Shown here one piece after another: positions 27,094 to 33,813 of a DNA stretch of 33,813 bases (the first letter of the stretch is position 1; every line of letters starts with the position of its first letter). Below the pieces are notes generated by a model, which had not been told where the DNA came from, made no database searches, and saw only the letters and a program-made list of their open reading frames with translations. Source of the DNA: Gammaproteobacteria bacterium (GTDB lineage: Bacteria; Pseudomonadota; Gammaproteobacteria; JABHGC01); the NCBI GenBank assembly GCA_027077805.1, contig JALWTS010000020.1:1-33813 (forward strand). The letters run 5' to 3'. The translations under genes and the position numbers were made by a program.

Positions 27094-28557
27094 TCACTCC
27101 ACCCGATAATTCGGTGCTTCTTTCGTAATGGTTACATCATGCACATGACTTTCTTTCATACCCGATGCGGTAATTTTAATAAATTCGGGTTGGGTACGCA
27201 TTTGTTCAATCGTATGACACCCTGTGTATCCCATACTCGCACGCACCCCCCCTAATAATTGATGAATAATATTGAGTACACTGCCTTTATAAGGAACTCG
27301 ACCTTCAATACCTTCAGGCACTAATTTATCAGAAGCGGTTTCATTTTCTTGGAAATAGCGATCTTTCGAGCCTTTTTGCATTGCCCCTAAGGAACCCATG
27401 CCTCGATAGGATTTATAAGAACGTCCTTGATAAAGTTCCACTTCACCAGGCGCTTCGTCTGTTCCTGCAAATAAGCCCCCCATCATGACACTATGCGCCC
27501 CTGCAACAATAACTTTGGCAATATCACCCGAATATCGAATACCACCATCGGCAATTAATGGCACATCAGTATGGGCTAAAGCCTCAGCGACATTCGCGAC
27601 GGCACTAATTTGTGGTACGCCAACACCTGCTACAATTCTAGTAGTACAAATAGAACCTGGTCCAATACCAACTTTAACCGCATCTACCCCTGCGTCAGCC
27701 AAAGCCAATGCGGCTTGTGCTGTTGCAATATTCCCCCCAATGACTTGCACCTCAGGATAGCGTTGTTTAATCCAACGTATTTTCGCTAACACGCCTTCGG
27801 AATGACCATGAGCCGTATCAACCACTAAGACATCTACCCCAGCCTCCACTAAAGCCGTAATTCTATCATTAGCATCTTCGCCAGTACCAACCGCAGCACC
27901 TACTCGCAAATGACCATAGGAGTCTTTACAAGCATTCGGGTAATTTTTGGCTTTTAAAATATCTTTAACGGTAATCATGCCTTGCAACTGAAAATGCTCA
28001 TTCACTACTAATAATTTTTCAATACGACGTTGATGCAATAATGATAATACCTGCTCACGATCCGCCCCTTCTTTGACGGTGGCAAGTTTCTCTTTTGGGG
28101 TCATAATACTCGCCACTGGCGCATCATCACGAGTTTCAAAGCGAATATCTCTATGGGTAACAATCCCGACTAAATTGCCATCCCCTTCAATCACAGGGAC
28201 ACCCGAAATATTATGTCGTTGGGTTAAGTCTTTAAGCTCACGAATACTGATATCGGGTGATACCGTAATAGGCTCTCGAATAACCCCACTTTCAAATTTT
28301 TTGACTAACTGAACTTGTCTTGCTTGTTCCTCTACTGCTAGATTTTTATGCACAATACCAATGCCACCTTCTTGGGCTAAAGCTATTGCTAATCTTGACT
28401 CGGTTACCGTATCCATTGCTGCAGATAATAATGGAATATTCAGTTCAATGCTTCGAGTTAATTTAGTTTTTAAATTTACTTCATTAGGTAAAACATTGGA
28501 ATAGGCAGGTAATAATAAGACATCATCAAAAGTTAAGGCTTCTTGCTTAATACGCAT
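27094..28557 (-). CDS. guaB: Inosine-5'-monophosphate dehydrogenase
   Basis: GuaB oxidises IMP to XMP with NAD, the rate-limiting step of guanine nucleotide synthesis. The 487-residue product has the catalytic barrel interrupted by a pair of CBS domains (about 95-205), the active-site loop GPGSICTTR with C304, the GMGSLGAM flap region and the usual C-terminal half. Length is that of the E. coli enzyme. It heads the guaBA operon and is divergent from xseA, the arrangement found in E. coli. Confidence 0.98.
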   Translation of the reverse strand: MRIKQEALTFDDVLLLPAYSNVLPNEVNLKTKLTRSIELNIPLLSAAMDTVTESRLAIALAQEGGIGIVHKNLAVEEQARQVQLVKKFESGVIREPITVSPDISIRELKDLTQRHNISGVPVIEGDGNLVGIVTHRDIRFETRDDAPVASIMTPKEKLATVKEGADREQVLSLLHQRRIEKLLVVNEHFQLQGMITVKDILKAKNYPNACKDSYGHLRVGAAVGTGEDANDRITALVEAGVDVLVVDTAHGHSEGVLAKIRWIKQRYPEVQVIGGNIATAQAALALADAGVDAVKVGIGPGSICTTRIVAGVGVPQISAVANVAEALAHTDVPLIADGGIRYSGDIAKVIVAGAHSVMMGGLFAGTDEAPGEVELYQGRSYKSYRGMGSLGAMQKGSKDRYFQENETASDKLVPEGIEGRVPYKGSVLNIIHQLLGGVRASMGYTGCHTIEQMRTQPEFIKITASGMKESHVHDVTITKEAPNYRVE

Positions 28558-28587
28558 GGCTTTATCTCGTTGGTTAAAAGCAGTAAT

Positions 28588-28616
28588 ATTATAAGGTGTG
28601 CGATCAATATAAACAA
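28588..28616 (-). promoter_or_regulatory. guaBA promoter
   Basis: The minus strand has TTGTTT (28616-28611), 17 bases, then a perfect TATAAT (28593-28588). Transcription should begin near 28581, 24 bases before the guaB ATG. The discriminator and any PurR-like operator could not be assigned by eye. Confidence 0.65.
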
Positions 28617-28622
28617 CTAGTG

Positions 28623-29963
28623 ATGACAGAATCTAAAAATTATCAAGTATCCGAATTAGTCAAACAACTACAACAAGACTTAGAACAAGACTATGCCCAA
28701 ATCAATGTCGAAGGCGAAATATCCAATTTTTCTTGCCCTAGTTCAGGTCATTGGTATTTCAGTTTAAAAGATAGTAAAGCCCAATTACGTTGTGCCATGT
28801 TTAAAGGTTATAACCGCAAAATCGCTCAACGCCCTAAAGATGGGGCGAAAGTGAGAATTCAAGGTAAAATTAGTGTTTATTCTCCCCGAGGCGATTTGCA
28901 ATTAATTGCCACTCATATAAAAATGCTGGGTACGGGTGATTTATTGCAACAATTTGAGCAACTTAAACAACAACTACAACGGCAAGGTTTATTTGCAACC
29001 GCCCATAAACAAGCCTTACCGAGTTATGTGCAAAACATTGGCGTGATTACCTCACCCACAGGCGCTGCTATTCGAGATATTTTAAGTGTACTGCAACGGC
29101 GTTTTCCTGCTATTTCGGTGATTATTTATCCTGTATTAGTGCAAGGTGAGACAGCCACTCAACAAATCTCGGATATGATAGCCATTGCTAATCAACGTCA
29201 GGAAGTGGAGGTCTTAATTCTCGCAAGAGGTGGCGGTTCTTTAGAAGATTTATGGTGTTTTAATGCCCGAAGCGTTGCTCAGGCAATTTATGAGTCAAAA
29301 TTACCGATTGTTACAGGGATTGGCCATGAAATTGATTATACCATTGCTGATTTTGTCGCAGATCAACGTGCCCCAACCCCTTCTGCAGCCGCAGAATTAT
29401 TAAGTCCTGATCAAACGGCTTGGTTTGCGTACTTTTCGGAACAACAACAACTCATACAACAAAAACTACAAGGTTTACTACAACAACGCCAACAACAATT
29501 AGATTATTATCAACAACGCCTACTACAACAACATCCGCAAGTATTACTAACACAAAAATTACAACGCATTGAAGAATTAGGCTCACGTTGTCAACATGCT
29601 CAAAGCATTTATTTACGCCACTTACGCATGCGATTACAACAACATACGGATAAACTACAACAAGTCAGTCCATTAGAACAAATAGCACAAGCTAAACATC
29701 GATGGCATTTACTAACACAAGGTTTACGACAAGCCATCAGCCATTATTTACAAAGCAAAACCCATCAAAACCAAACTTTAAGCGTTGCTTTAGAAACCGT
29801 CAGTCCACTCGCAACCTTACACCGAGGGTATGCGATTGTTACCGACAACAAAGGTCAACTTGTAAGCAATAGCCAATATTATCAAATCGGTGATACGATT
29901 GAAATTAAATTACAACAAGGAGGATTTCAGTGCGAAATCAAAACCATTTATATTCAATCTTAA
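28623..29963 (+). CDS. xseA: Exodeoxyribonuclease VII large subunit
   Basis: XseA is the large subunit of the single-strand-specific exonuclease VII, which with XseB degrades ssDNA to oligonucleotides during repair and recombination. From ATG 28623 the product has 446 residues: an OB-fold domain (about 15-95, [20 protein letters not shown] split over the fold), the catalytic domain (about 115-260, with [28 protein letters not shown] and [16 protein letters not shown]), and a long Gln-rich coiled coil (about 275-380). The frame is open back to GTG 28596; the start at 28623, or GTG 28620, fits the family N-terminus better, though no strong ribosome binding site is present. It overlaps the next gene by 34 bases. 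Confidence 0.95.
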   Translation: MTESKNYQVSELVKQLQQDLEQDYAQINVEGEISNFSCPSSGHWYFSLKDSKAQLRCAMFKGYNRKIAQRPKDGAKVRIQGKISVYSPRGDLQLIATHIKMLGTGDLLQQFEQLKQQLQRQGLFATAHKQALPSYVQNIGVITSPTGAAIRDILSVLQRRFPAISVIIYPVLVQGETATQQISDMIAIANQRQEVEVLILARGGGSLEDLWCFNARSVAQAIYESKLPIVTGIGHEIDYTIADFVADQRAPTPSAAAELLSPDQTAWFAYFSEQQQLIQQKLQGLLQQRQQQLDYYQQRLLQQHPQVLLTQKLQRIEELGSRCQHAQSIYLRHLRMRLQQHTDKLQQVSPLEQIAQAKHRWHLLTQGLRQAISHYLQSKTHQNQTLSVALETVSPLATLHRGYAIVTDNKGQLVSNSQYYQIGDTIEIKLQQGGFQCEIKTIYIQS

Positions 29964-30730
29964 TTTTTTTACTCCTGCCAATGATTGCCAGTGCTTTCCC
30001 TCAACAATCCTTAGTACCAGGTGGGATTGCCATTATTGAAATTCCAGCCAATACCCAAGCATCCTATGGAAATCATTTCGTTGCGATTACAACCCACAAG
30101 CAACGGCATTATGCGATTGTTGGCATTCCATTGTCAGCTAAAACCGGTCAACACCAATTAGTATTATCCAATGGAAAGGTCCTAACATTTAAAGTGAAAG
30201 CCAAAGACTATCCTAGCCAATATCTGACCATAAAAAATAAACGTATGGTCAATCCCTATCAAAATGATAGGGATAAAATTATTCAAGATAAGCATAAAAA
30301 GAAGCAAGCAATTAAAACATGGAGTGATAGCATTCCCAATGTTAATTTTATCCAACCTGTGCCAGGCATTTTTAGCAGTCCATTTGGTTTAAAACGCTTT
30401 TTTAACCAACAAGCCCGCAGTCCCCATAGTGGTCTTGATATTGCCGCACCAACGGGTACGAAAATTATTGCCCCAAGTGCAGGTAAAGTAATACTAGCCG
30501 ATAATTTCTTTTTTAATGGTAATGTGATTTATATTGATCATGGTCAAGGCTTAATCAGCTCTTATTCCCATTTAAGTAAAATTTTAGTTGAAGCTAATCA
30601 ACAAATTAAACAAGGGGATACCATTGGTTTAGTGGGTGAAACAGGACGAGTCACAGGTGCTCATTTACATTGGAGTGTGTATTTAAATCAAACTTTGGTT
30701 GATCCGAAATTGTTTTTGCCTAAGCCTTAA
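29930..30730 (+). CDS. Secreted peptidase M23 (murein hydrolase family)
   Basis: Probable periplasmic peptidoglycan peptidase. The 266-residue product has a signal peptide (about 1-22, ending IASA), a small beta-rich domain (about 28-95) and a C-terminal LytM/M23 domain (about 145-262) with intact zinc ligands H166-x3-D170 (HSGLD) and H245/H247 (HLH). The start is GTG at 29930, preceded six bases upstream by the full consensus AAGGAGG (29917-29923), all inside the xseA coding sequence. It ends before a hairpin at 30734. An M23 peptidase gene following xseA is, as far as I recall, also found in Pseudomonas. Substrate bond is not determined; activity looks intact, unlike EnvC-type activators. 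Confidence 0.9.
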   Translation: MRNQNHLYSILIFLLLPMIASAFPQQSLVPGGIAIIEIPANTQASYGNHFVAITTHKQRHYAIVGIPLSAKTGQHQLVLSNGKVLTFKVKAKDYPSQYLTIKNKRMVNPYQNDRDKIIQDKHKKKQAIKTWSDSIPNVNFIQPVPGIFSSPFGLKRFFNQQARSPHSGLDIAAPTGTKIIAPSAGKVILADNFFFNGNVIYIDHGQGLISSYSHLSKILVEANQQIKQGDTIGLVGETGRVTGAHLHWSVYLNQTLVDPKLFLPKP

Positions 30731-30733
30731 CAA

Positions 30734-30756
30734 AAGGCAGATTAATCATCTGCCTT
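30734..30756. terminator. Convergent terminator hairpin (AAGGCAGAT stem)
   Basis: AAGGCAGAT (30734-30742) pairs perfectly with ATCTGCCTT (30748-30756) around a five-base loop. It starts four bases after the M23 stop codon and lies between convergent genes. On the minus strand the stem is followed by TTTTG, so it should terminate the coiled-coil operon; on the plus strand the U-tract is poor. The stem sequence is the same as at 15243-15278. Confidence 0.72.
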
Positions 30757-30809
30757 ATCATTCAAAACGTTAAATAATGCGAGTTGCCGTATGGCAAGGT
30801 AAACAACTT

Positions 30810-31886
30810 CTACTTACCTTTTTGGGCATTTTTTGCTTGTTCTAAGGCAATTTGTTTCATCGCCTCTAATGAACTTGCATTAGCATTACCCTCTAAGGCT
30901 TTTACGGCTAAATCTTGAGCTTGTTTCAAGGCAGTGTTTAATTGCTTAGATAGTTCTTGAATTTGATGGGATTGCTTGGCAATGGTTTGTTCTAAAGACG
31001 CAATTTTTAATTCAAATACCCGCTGTTTACCTTCATGTTCTTTTTGCAATAAATTTACTTGATTTTTGATTTGACGTTTGGCAATACCTGTGCCTTCTTC
31101 TTCCGCTTTTTTAATAGCAAGCGCTAGTTCTTTGTCTAAACCTTGGGCTTTATCTTTTAATTCTTGTGCTTGCTGTTCACGCTTGGCTAAAACCGCTTCT
31201 TGTTGTTGCCATTGTTGTTGTTGCTCTTCTTCAATGGTTTTAAGCTCATCAGCATAAGCCTTTTGTTGCTGTTTAAATTTGTCTTGGTCTTGGCTGTGAT
31301 GTTGTTCGAGTTCATATTTATATTCTTGAGCCTCACGTTTCCGTTGTTTTTTTAGCTCTTTTTCTTGCTCTTTTACCATATGAGTATGGCTTTGTTGTTG
31401 CTTTTGCCATTGCTCTTGCTGTTTGCTTAATTCATCAGACAAGGCTTGCTTTTGTTCCGTTAGTTCTTGTTGTTGTAACTCAGCCGTTGTTTCATATTTT
31501 TGAATCAATGTTGCCAGGCTATTTTCATTAAACTCGATTTGATGTAAGGATTTTAATTGTTCAATATATTGACTGACTTCATTATTTAAGGCTTGTAAAT
31601 TTACTGCTTCCACACTTAATTCTTGTTGCAAGACACTGGCAGCATCACTAAATTGGGATTTCATTTGATGTAAATTTTTGATAATCGCTTCCACCATAGC
31701 ATTATGTAGCATTGAAGTAGTTGATTTTGTGTCATATTTAACTAAAGCATCCGTTTGCCTTTGACTCTGGCTTGCCGACCTTATTGTGGTTGTTTTTGCT
31801 TGTTTTAGCTTGTCTAATTGTTTTAATAAATCGTTATAAGCATTTAAAATTTCAGTTTTAGTATTTCTTAAACTAGGTTTTGTCAT
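30810..31886 (-). CDS. Coiled-coil protein, paralogue B
   Basis: I do not recognise a characterised family. The 358-residue product is almost entirely predicted alpha-helical coiled coil, rich in Gln, Lys and Glu, with no signal peptide or membrane segment, so it should be cytoplasmic. It has an N-terminal segment TKTEILNAYNDLLKQL, a central highly charged heptad region (about 130-270), and a C-terminal segment (about 285-335) containing VFELKIASLEQ and ELSKQLNTALKQ. These match the upstream gene (VYELKVRSLEA, DLSKQLNHALQQ), so the two are paralogues. A 25-residue tail is unique to this one. The ATG is preceded by AAGGAA; the genes are 43 bases apart in one operon. A filament-like or scaffold role is possible, but sequence alone cannot show it. 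Confidence 0.85.
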   Translation of the reverse strand: MTKPSLRNTKTEILNAYNDLLKQLDKLKQAKTTTIRSASQSQRQTDALVKYDTKSTTSMLHNAMVEAIIKNLHQMKSQFSDAASVLQQELSVEAVNLQALNNEVSQYIEQLKSLHQIEFNENSLATLIQKYETTAELQQQELTEQKQALSDELSKQQEQWQKQQQSHTHMVKEQEKELKKQRKREAQEYKYELEQHHSQDQDKFKQQQKAYADELKTIEEEQQQQWQQQEAVLAKREQQAQELKDKAQGLDKELALAIKKAEEEGTGIAKRQIKNQVNLLQKEHEGKQRVFELKIASLEQTIAKQSHQIQELSKQLNTALKQAQDLAVKALEGNANASSLEAMKQIALEQAKNAQKGK

Positions 31887-31929
31887 GATAAAATTCCTTA
31901 TATTCCAATCATATTATTTTAAAATTAAT

Positions 31930-32901
31930 TTATTTACCTGAAACAGCATTAGCCGCTAAGGCTTGTACTTGTTGTAGGGCATGATTTAATTGTTTGCTTA
32001 AATCATCAATTTGTTGGGCTTGCTCCTGAATATCGGCTTCTAAAGACCTTACTTTTAATTCATACACTTCAATACTCGCTTGATTGTCTTTACTCAGTAA
32101 TTCCAATTCAACTTTGGCATCATTATGAATTTTTTGAATCGCTTTTTCTCTGGCCTTATTCGCCTCTTGTTTTAACTTTTCAGGGGCTTGCGCTACCTTT
32201 TGTTGTAACGCAACTAATTCATCGGCTTGCTCGGCTAATTGTTGTTCACGTTGTTGCCAATCTTTTTGCTTTTCAGCATTGCTTTGATTTAATTGCCGTT
32301 CTAATAAACGTTTATCTTCTTTATATTTATCTTCGGCTAATTTCACTTTGCGTTGATAGTCATAGCTATATTCTTCTTCCGCTTGCTGTCTCGCTTTGGT
32401 TTTATTGGCTTCATATTCGATATTTTCTTGTTCAAAATCTTGTGCTTGCTGTTGCCATTGTGCCTCGATTTGTTGTTGTTGTTTACTCAAATTTTGCAAA
32501 GCGGATTGATGATCTTGGCTTAATTGTGCTAAAGTTTGCTGATGTTCATAAACCAAAATATCTAAGGTTTCTGCTGACACTTTAACTTGCTTTAATTGTT
32601 CTAAAGTTTGTTGCTCAACTTGAATCGCTTGACGTAAATCTTGTAATTTAGTGGTTTCATTTTCTAATTTTTTAGATAACGTCTCTAATACTTCATTAAA
32701 ATTTAATTGCAATCCTGCCACATCATTAACAATTGCCGTTACTGTCGTTTTTGAGGCTTGTTTTACTAAGGCTTTCTGTTTTTGTTTTTCAGCAACTTCC
32801 GATTTTGTCATCATCTGAGTTTTGTCTTGCTCGTATTGTTGGCGTAAGGATTGAAATGCTTTTAAGATTTCTGTTTTGGATTGAATAGTATGAGTAGACA
32901 T
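31930..32901 (-). CDS. Coiled-coil protein, paralogue A
   Basis: Function unknown. The 323-residue product is nearly all coiled coil from about 15 to 315, with an N-terminal SKTEILKAFQSLRQQYEQ that corresponds to the same region in the gene downstream. Its charged centre (about 130-215) contains the pattern WQQQ..FE.....YE, and its C-terminal helix VYELKVRSLEADIQEQ plus DLSKQLNHALQQVQ is shared with paralogue B. There is no membrane segment or signal peptide, and few aromatic residues. The ATG at 32901 has AAAGGA at good spacing and lies about 65 bases downstream of a strong predicted start point. The gene is divergent from a CapW/BrxR-like regulator, which is a likely repressor. Possible roles include filament-forming scaffold or SMC/myosin-like structural protein; none can be proved here. 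Confidence 0.85.
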   Translation of the reverse strand: MSTHTIQSKTEILKAFQSLRQQYEQDKTQMMTKSEVAEKQKQKALVKQASKTTVTAIVNDVAGLQLNFNEVLETLSKKLENETTKLQDLRQAIQVEQQTLEQLKQVKVSAETLDILVYEHQQTLAQLSQDHQSALQNLSKQQQQIEAQWQQQAQDFEQENIEYEANKTKARQQAEEEYSYDYQRKVKLAEDKYKEDKRLLERQLNQSNAEKQKDWQQREQQLAEQADELVALQQKVAQAPEKLKQEANKAREKAIQKIHNDAKVELELLSKDNQASIEVYELKVRSLEADIQEQAQQIDDLSKQLNHALQQVQALAANAVSGK

Positions 32902-32942
32902 TGTGATTTCCTTTAATATTTAAATTAGTTGCAAAATTAGGC

Positions 32943-32959
32943 TTGCGAAATCTCGCTAA
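32943..32959. promoter_or_regulatory. Candidate operator palindrome
   Basis: TTGCGA (32943-32948), four bases, then TCGCTAA (32953-32959) form a near-perfect inverted repeat with one extra base in the right arm. A related half, TTGCAAAAT, is at 32929-32937. It lies just downstream of the predicted start of the coiled-coil operon, where a repressor would block transcription. Binding by the divergent WYL regulator is inference. Confidence 0.4.
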
Positions 32960-32973
32960 ATCAGTTAAGTTAT

Positions 32974-33002
32974 ATTATGGATTAACCAAATATATTAGTC
33001 AA
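32974..33002 (-). promoter_or_regulatory. Promoter of the coiled-coil operon
   Basis: The minus strand has TTGACT (33002-32997), 17 bases, then CATAAT (32979-32974), the same hexamers and spacing as the erpA promoter at 5152-5180. The start should be near 32966, giving a leader of about 65 bases before the ATG at 32901. Confidence 0.7.
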
Positions 33003-33050
33003 GTTTTTTTACTATAGTTTTTTTACTTATTTTTAGAAAAGGAAATGGAC

Positions 33051-33813
33051 ATGAAAAATGACTCTGCCATGCGTTGGGGCATTGAGCGTCGTCTGGAATT
33101 TATTGAATTTTTATTGTACTGGGAAGGCAAAATCAATCGTAAAGATATTACCGAATTTTTTGGGGTATCAGTACCACAAGCATCCACTGATCTTAGACGG
33201 TATCAAGAACTCGCCCCTGAAAATATTCAATATAACCGCAGTAAAAAATTTTATTTTGCACCAGCCAGCTTTAAGCCGAAATTAATTACCCCAAGTGCCG
33301 ATCAATATTTATCACAATTATTATCCAATCAACATAGCCCCGATGCCTTGTTTTACGGTCAAATGCCTTGTTATGCCATGATACCCAGTTTCCAGCGTTC
33401 CGTAGATGCTCAAATCTTACGTCAGATTTTACAAGCAATTAAAGAACAACAAGCCTTAGAAGTAAAATATCAATCCTTTAGTCAAGATAATCCAAGCTGG
33501 CGTTGGATTACGCCCCATGCACTAGGTTTTGGCATGAAACGTTGGCATTGTCGTTGTTATTGTGAGCGTCATCGTGATTTTCGTGATTTTACCTTATCTC
33601 GAATTTTAGAAATACGAGATAAAAAACGGCATCAAATGAATAACAAACAAGATTTCGCCTGGCATACGATGATTGATATAAAAATAGGACCTAACCCAGC
33701 ACTCAGCCAAGATCAACAAAAAGCAATTGAAAAAGACTATGGGATGGTGAATGCTTATATTAAATTAAGTACGAAAGTAGCTTTGGTGGATTATTTTTTA
33801 TTTGAATATAATT
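33051..33813 (+). CDS. Winged-helix/WYL transcriptional regulator, CapW/BrxR type (cut by right window edge)
   Basis: The frame is open to the window end (254 residues visible); the C-terminus is missing. The N-terminus has RWGIERRLEFIEFLLYWEG and a winged helix-turn-helix ending FFGVSVPQASTDLRRYQELAP (within about 8-62). A WYL domain (about 125-205) follows, with WRWITPHAL and RWHCRCYCERHRDFRDF then LSRI, close to what I recall for CapW and BrxR regulators of CBASS and BREX systems. The remaining part begins the WCX dimerisation domain. These proteins are homodimeric repressors that bind palindromes and may be relieved by a nucleic-acid or nucleotide signal bound in WYL. ATG 33051 has AAGGA seven bases upstream; ATG 33045 is in frame but too close. 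It is divergent from the coiled-coil operon; a controlled downstream operon may lie outside the window. Confidence 0.85.
   Translation, partial: MKNDSAMRWGIERRLEFIEFLLYWEGKINRKDITEFFGVSVPQASTDLRRYQELAPENIQYNRSKKFYFAPASFKPKLITPSADQYLSQLLSNQHSPDALFYGQMPCYAMIPSFQRSVDAQILRQILQAIKEQQALEVKYQSFSQDNPSWRWITPHALGFGMKRWHCRCYCERHRDFRDFTLSRILEIRDKKRHQMNNKQDFAWHTMIDIKIGPNPALSQDQQKAIEKDYGMVNAYIKLSTKVALVDYFLFEYN

Noticed and set aside
28596..28622. xseA start at GTG 28596
   Set aside because: It would place coding sequence within the guaB promoter and adds nine residues that do not fit XseA; ATG 28623 matches the family.
29440..29540. CAA-rich stretch in xseA (and similar at 21375-21400) that looks like a microsatellite or CRISPR-like repeat
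   Set aside because: It encodes Gln-rich coiled coil with irregular units and no spacers; Gln richness is seen in most proteins of the window.
33058..33285. Open frame of 75 codons on the plus strand
   Set aside because: It is out of frame within the WYL regulator, whose frame stays open from 33051 to the window end and has clear family motifs.

Overview
The window is a dense chromosomal segment of an AT-rich gammaproteobacterium; GC looks well below 45% by eye. The 16S rRNA 5' end, an E. coli-like rrn leader and promoter, and several gene orders shared with Pseudomonas and E. coli (rrn-tyrS-mepM-anmK-erpA-argC; mlaFED-mlaB-yadGH-murA-hisD-hisC; mltF/tadA/guaAB/xseA) support this. The exact genus cannot be read off; an AT-rich Thiotrichales/Beggiatoa-like or similar lineage is only a guess. 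Proteins are unusually rich in Gln and Lys. I see no insertion sequence, prophage, tRNA or CRISPR array.

Region 1 (1-1869): the 5' part of a 16S rRNA gene on the minus strand, leaving the window at the left, with leader, boxA and a strong promoter, preceded by tyrS. Region 2 (1988-4714, plus strand): a LysM-like/M23 cell-wall peptidase and anmK (anhydro-MurNAc recycling). Region 3 (4785-15205, minus strand): a long, tightly packed array. It begins with mlaF-mlaE-mlaD-mlaB (lipid asymmetry transporter), continues with a YadG/YadH ABC transporter, murA, hisD, hisC, argC, a coiled-coil membrane protein and a bactofilin, and ends with erpA, which has its own promoter. mlaC, ibaG/bolA and hisG, common members of this neighbourhood in relatives, are absent. 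Region 4 (15278-20683, minus strand): a signalling cluster made of a YfiR-like periplasmic protein, a membrane histidine kinase with a YfiN-like sensor region, a REC-PAS-GGDEF-EAL response regulator and a Sel1-repeat protein. It looks like a c-di-GMP control circuit.

Region 5 (20743-28557): yidD and mltF (plus), then moaB, tadA and a 400-residue HisG-like protein (minus), glk (plus) and guaB-guaA (minus). The HisG-like gene sits between mltF and tadA, which are near neighbours in relatives, and may replace the hisG missing from the his cluster. Region 6 (28623-30730, plus): xseA and a second M23 peptidase translated from a GTG with a perfect Shine-Dalgarno sequence inside xseA.

Region 7 (30810-33813): the least explained part. 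Two paralogous, almost entirely coiled-coil proteins (minus) are divergent from a winged-helix/WYL regulator of the CapW/BrxR type (plus, cut by the window edge). They share a 149-bp control region with a strong promoter and a palindrome. Regulators of this type usually govern anti-phage systems, so this is the best candidate here for an undescribed module.
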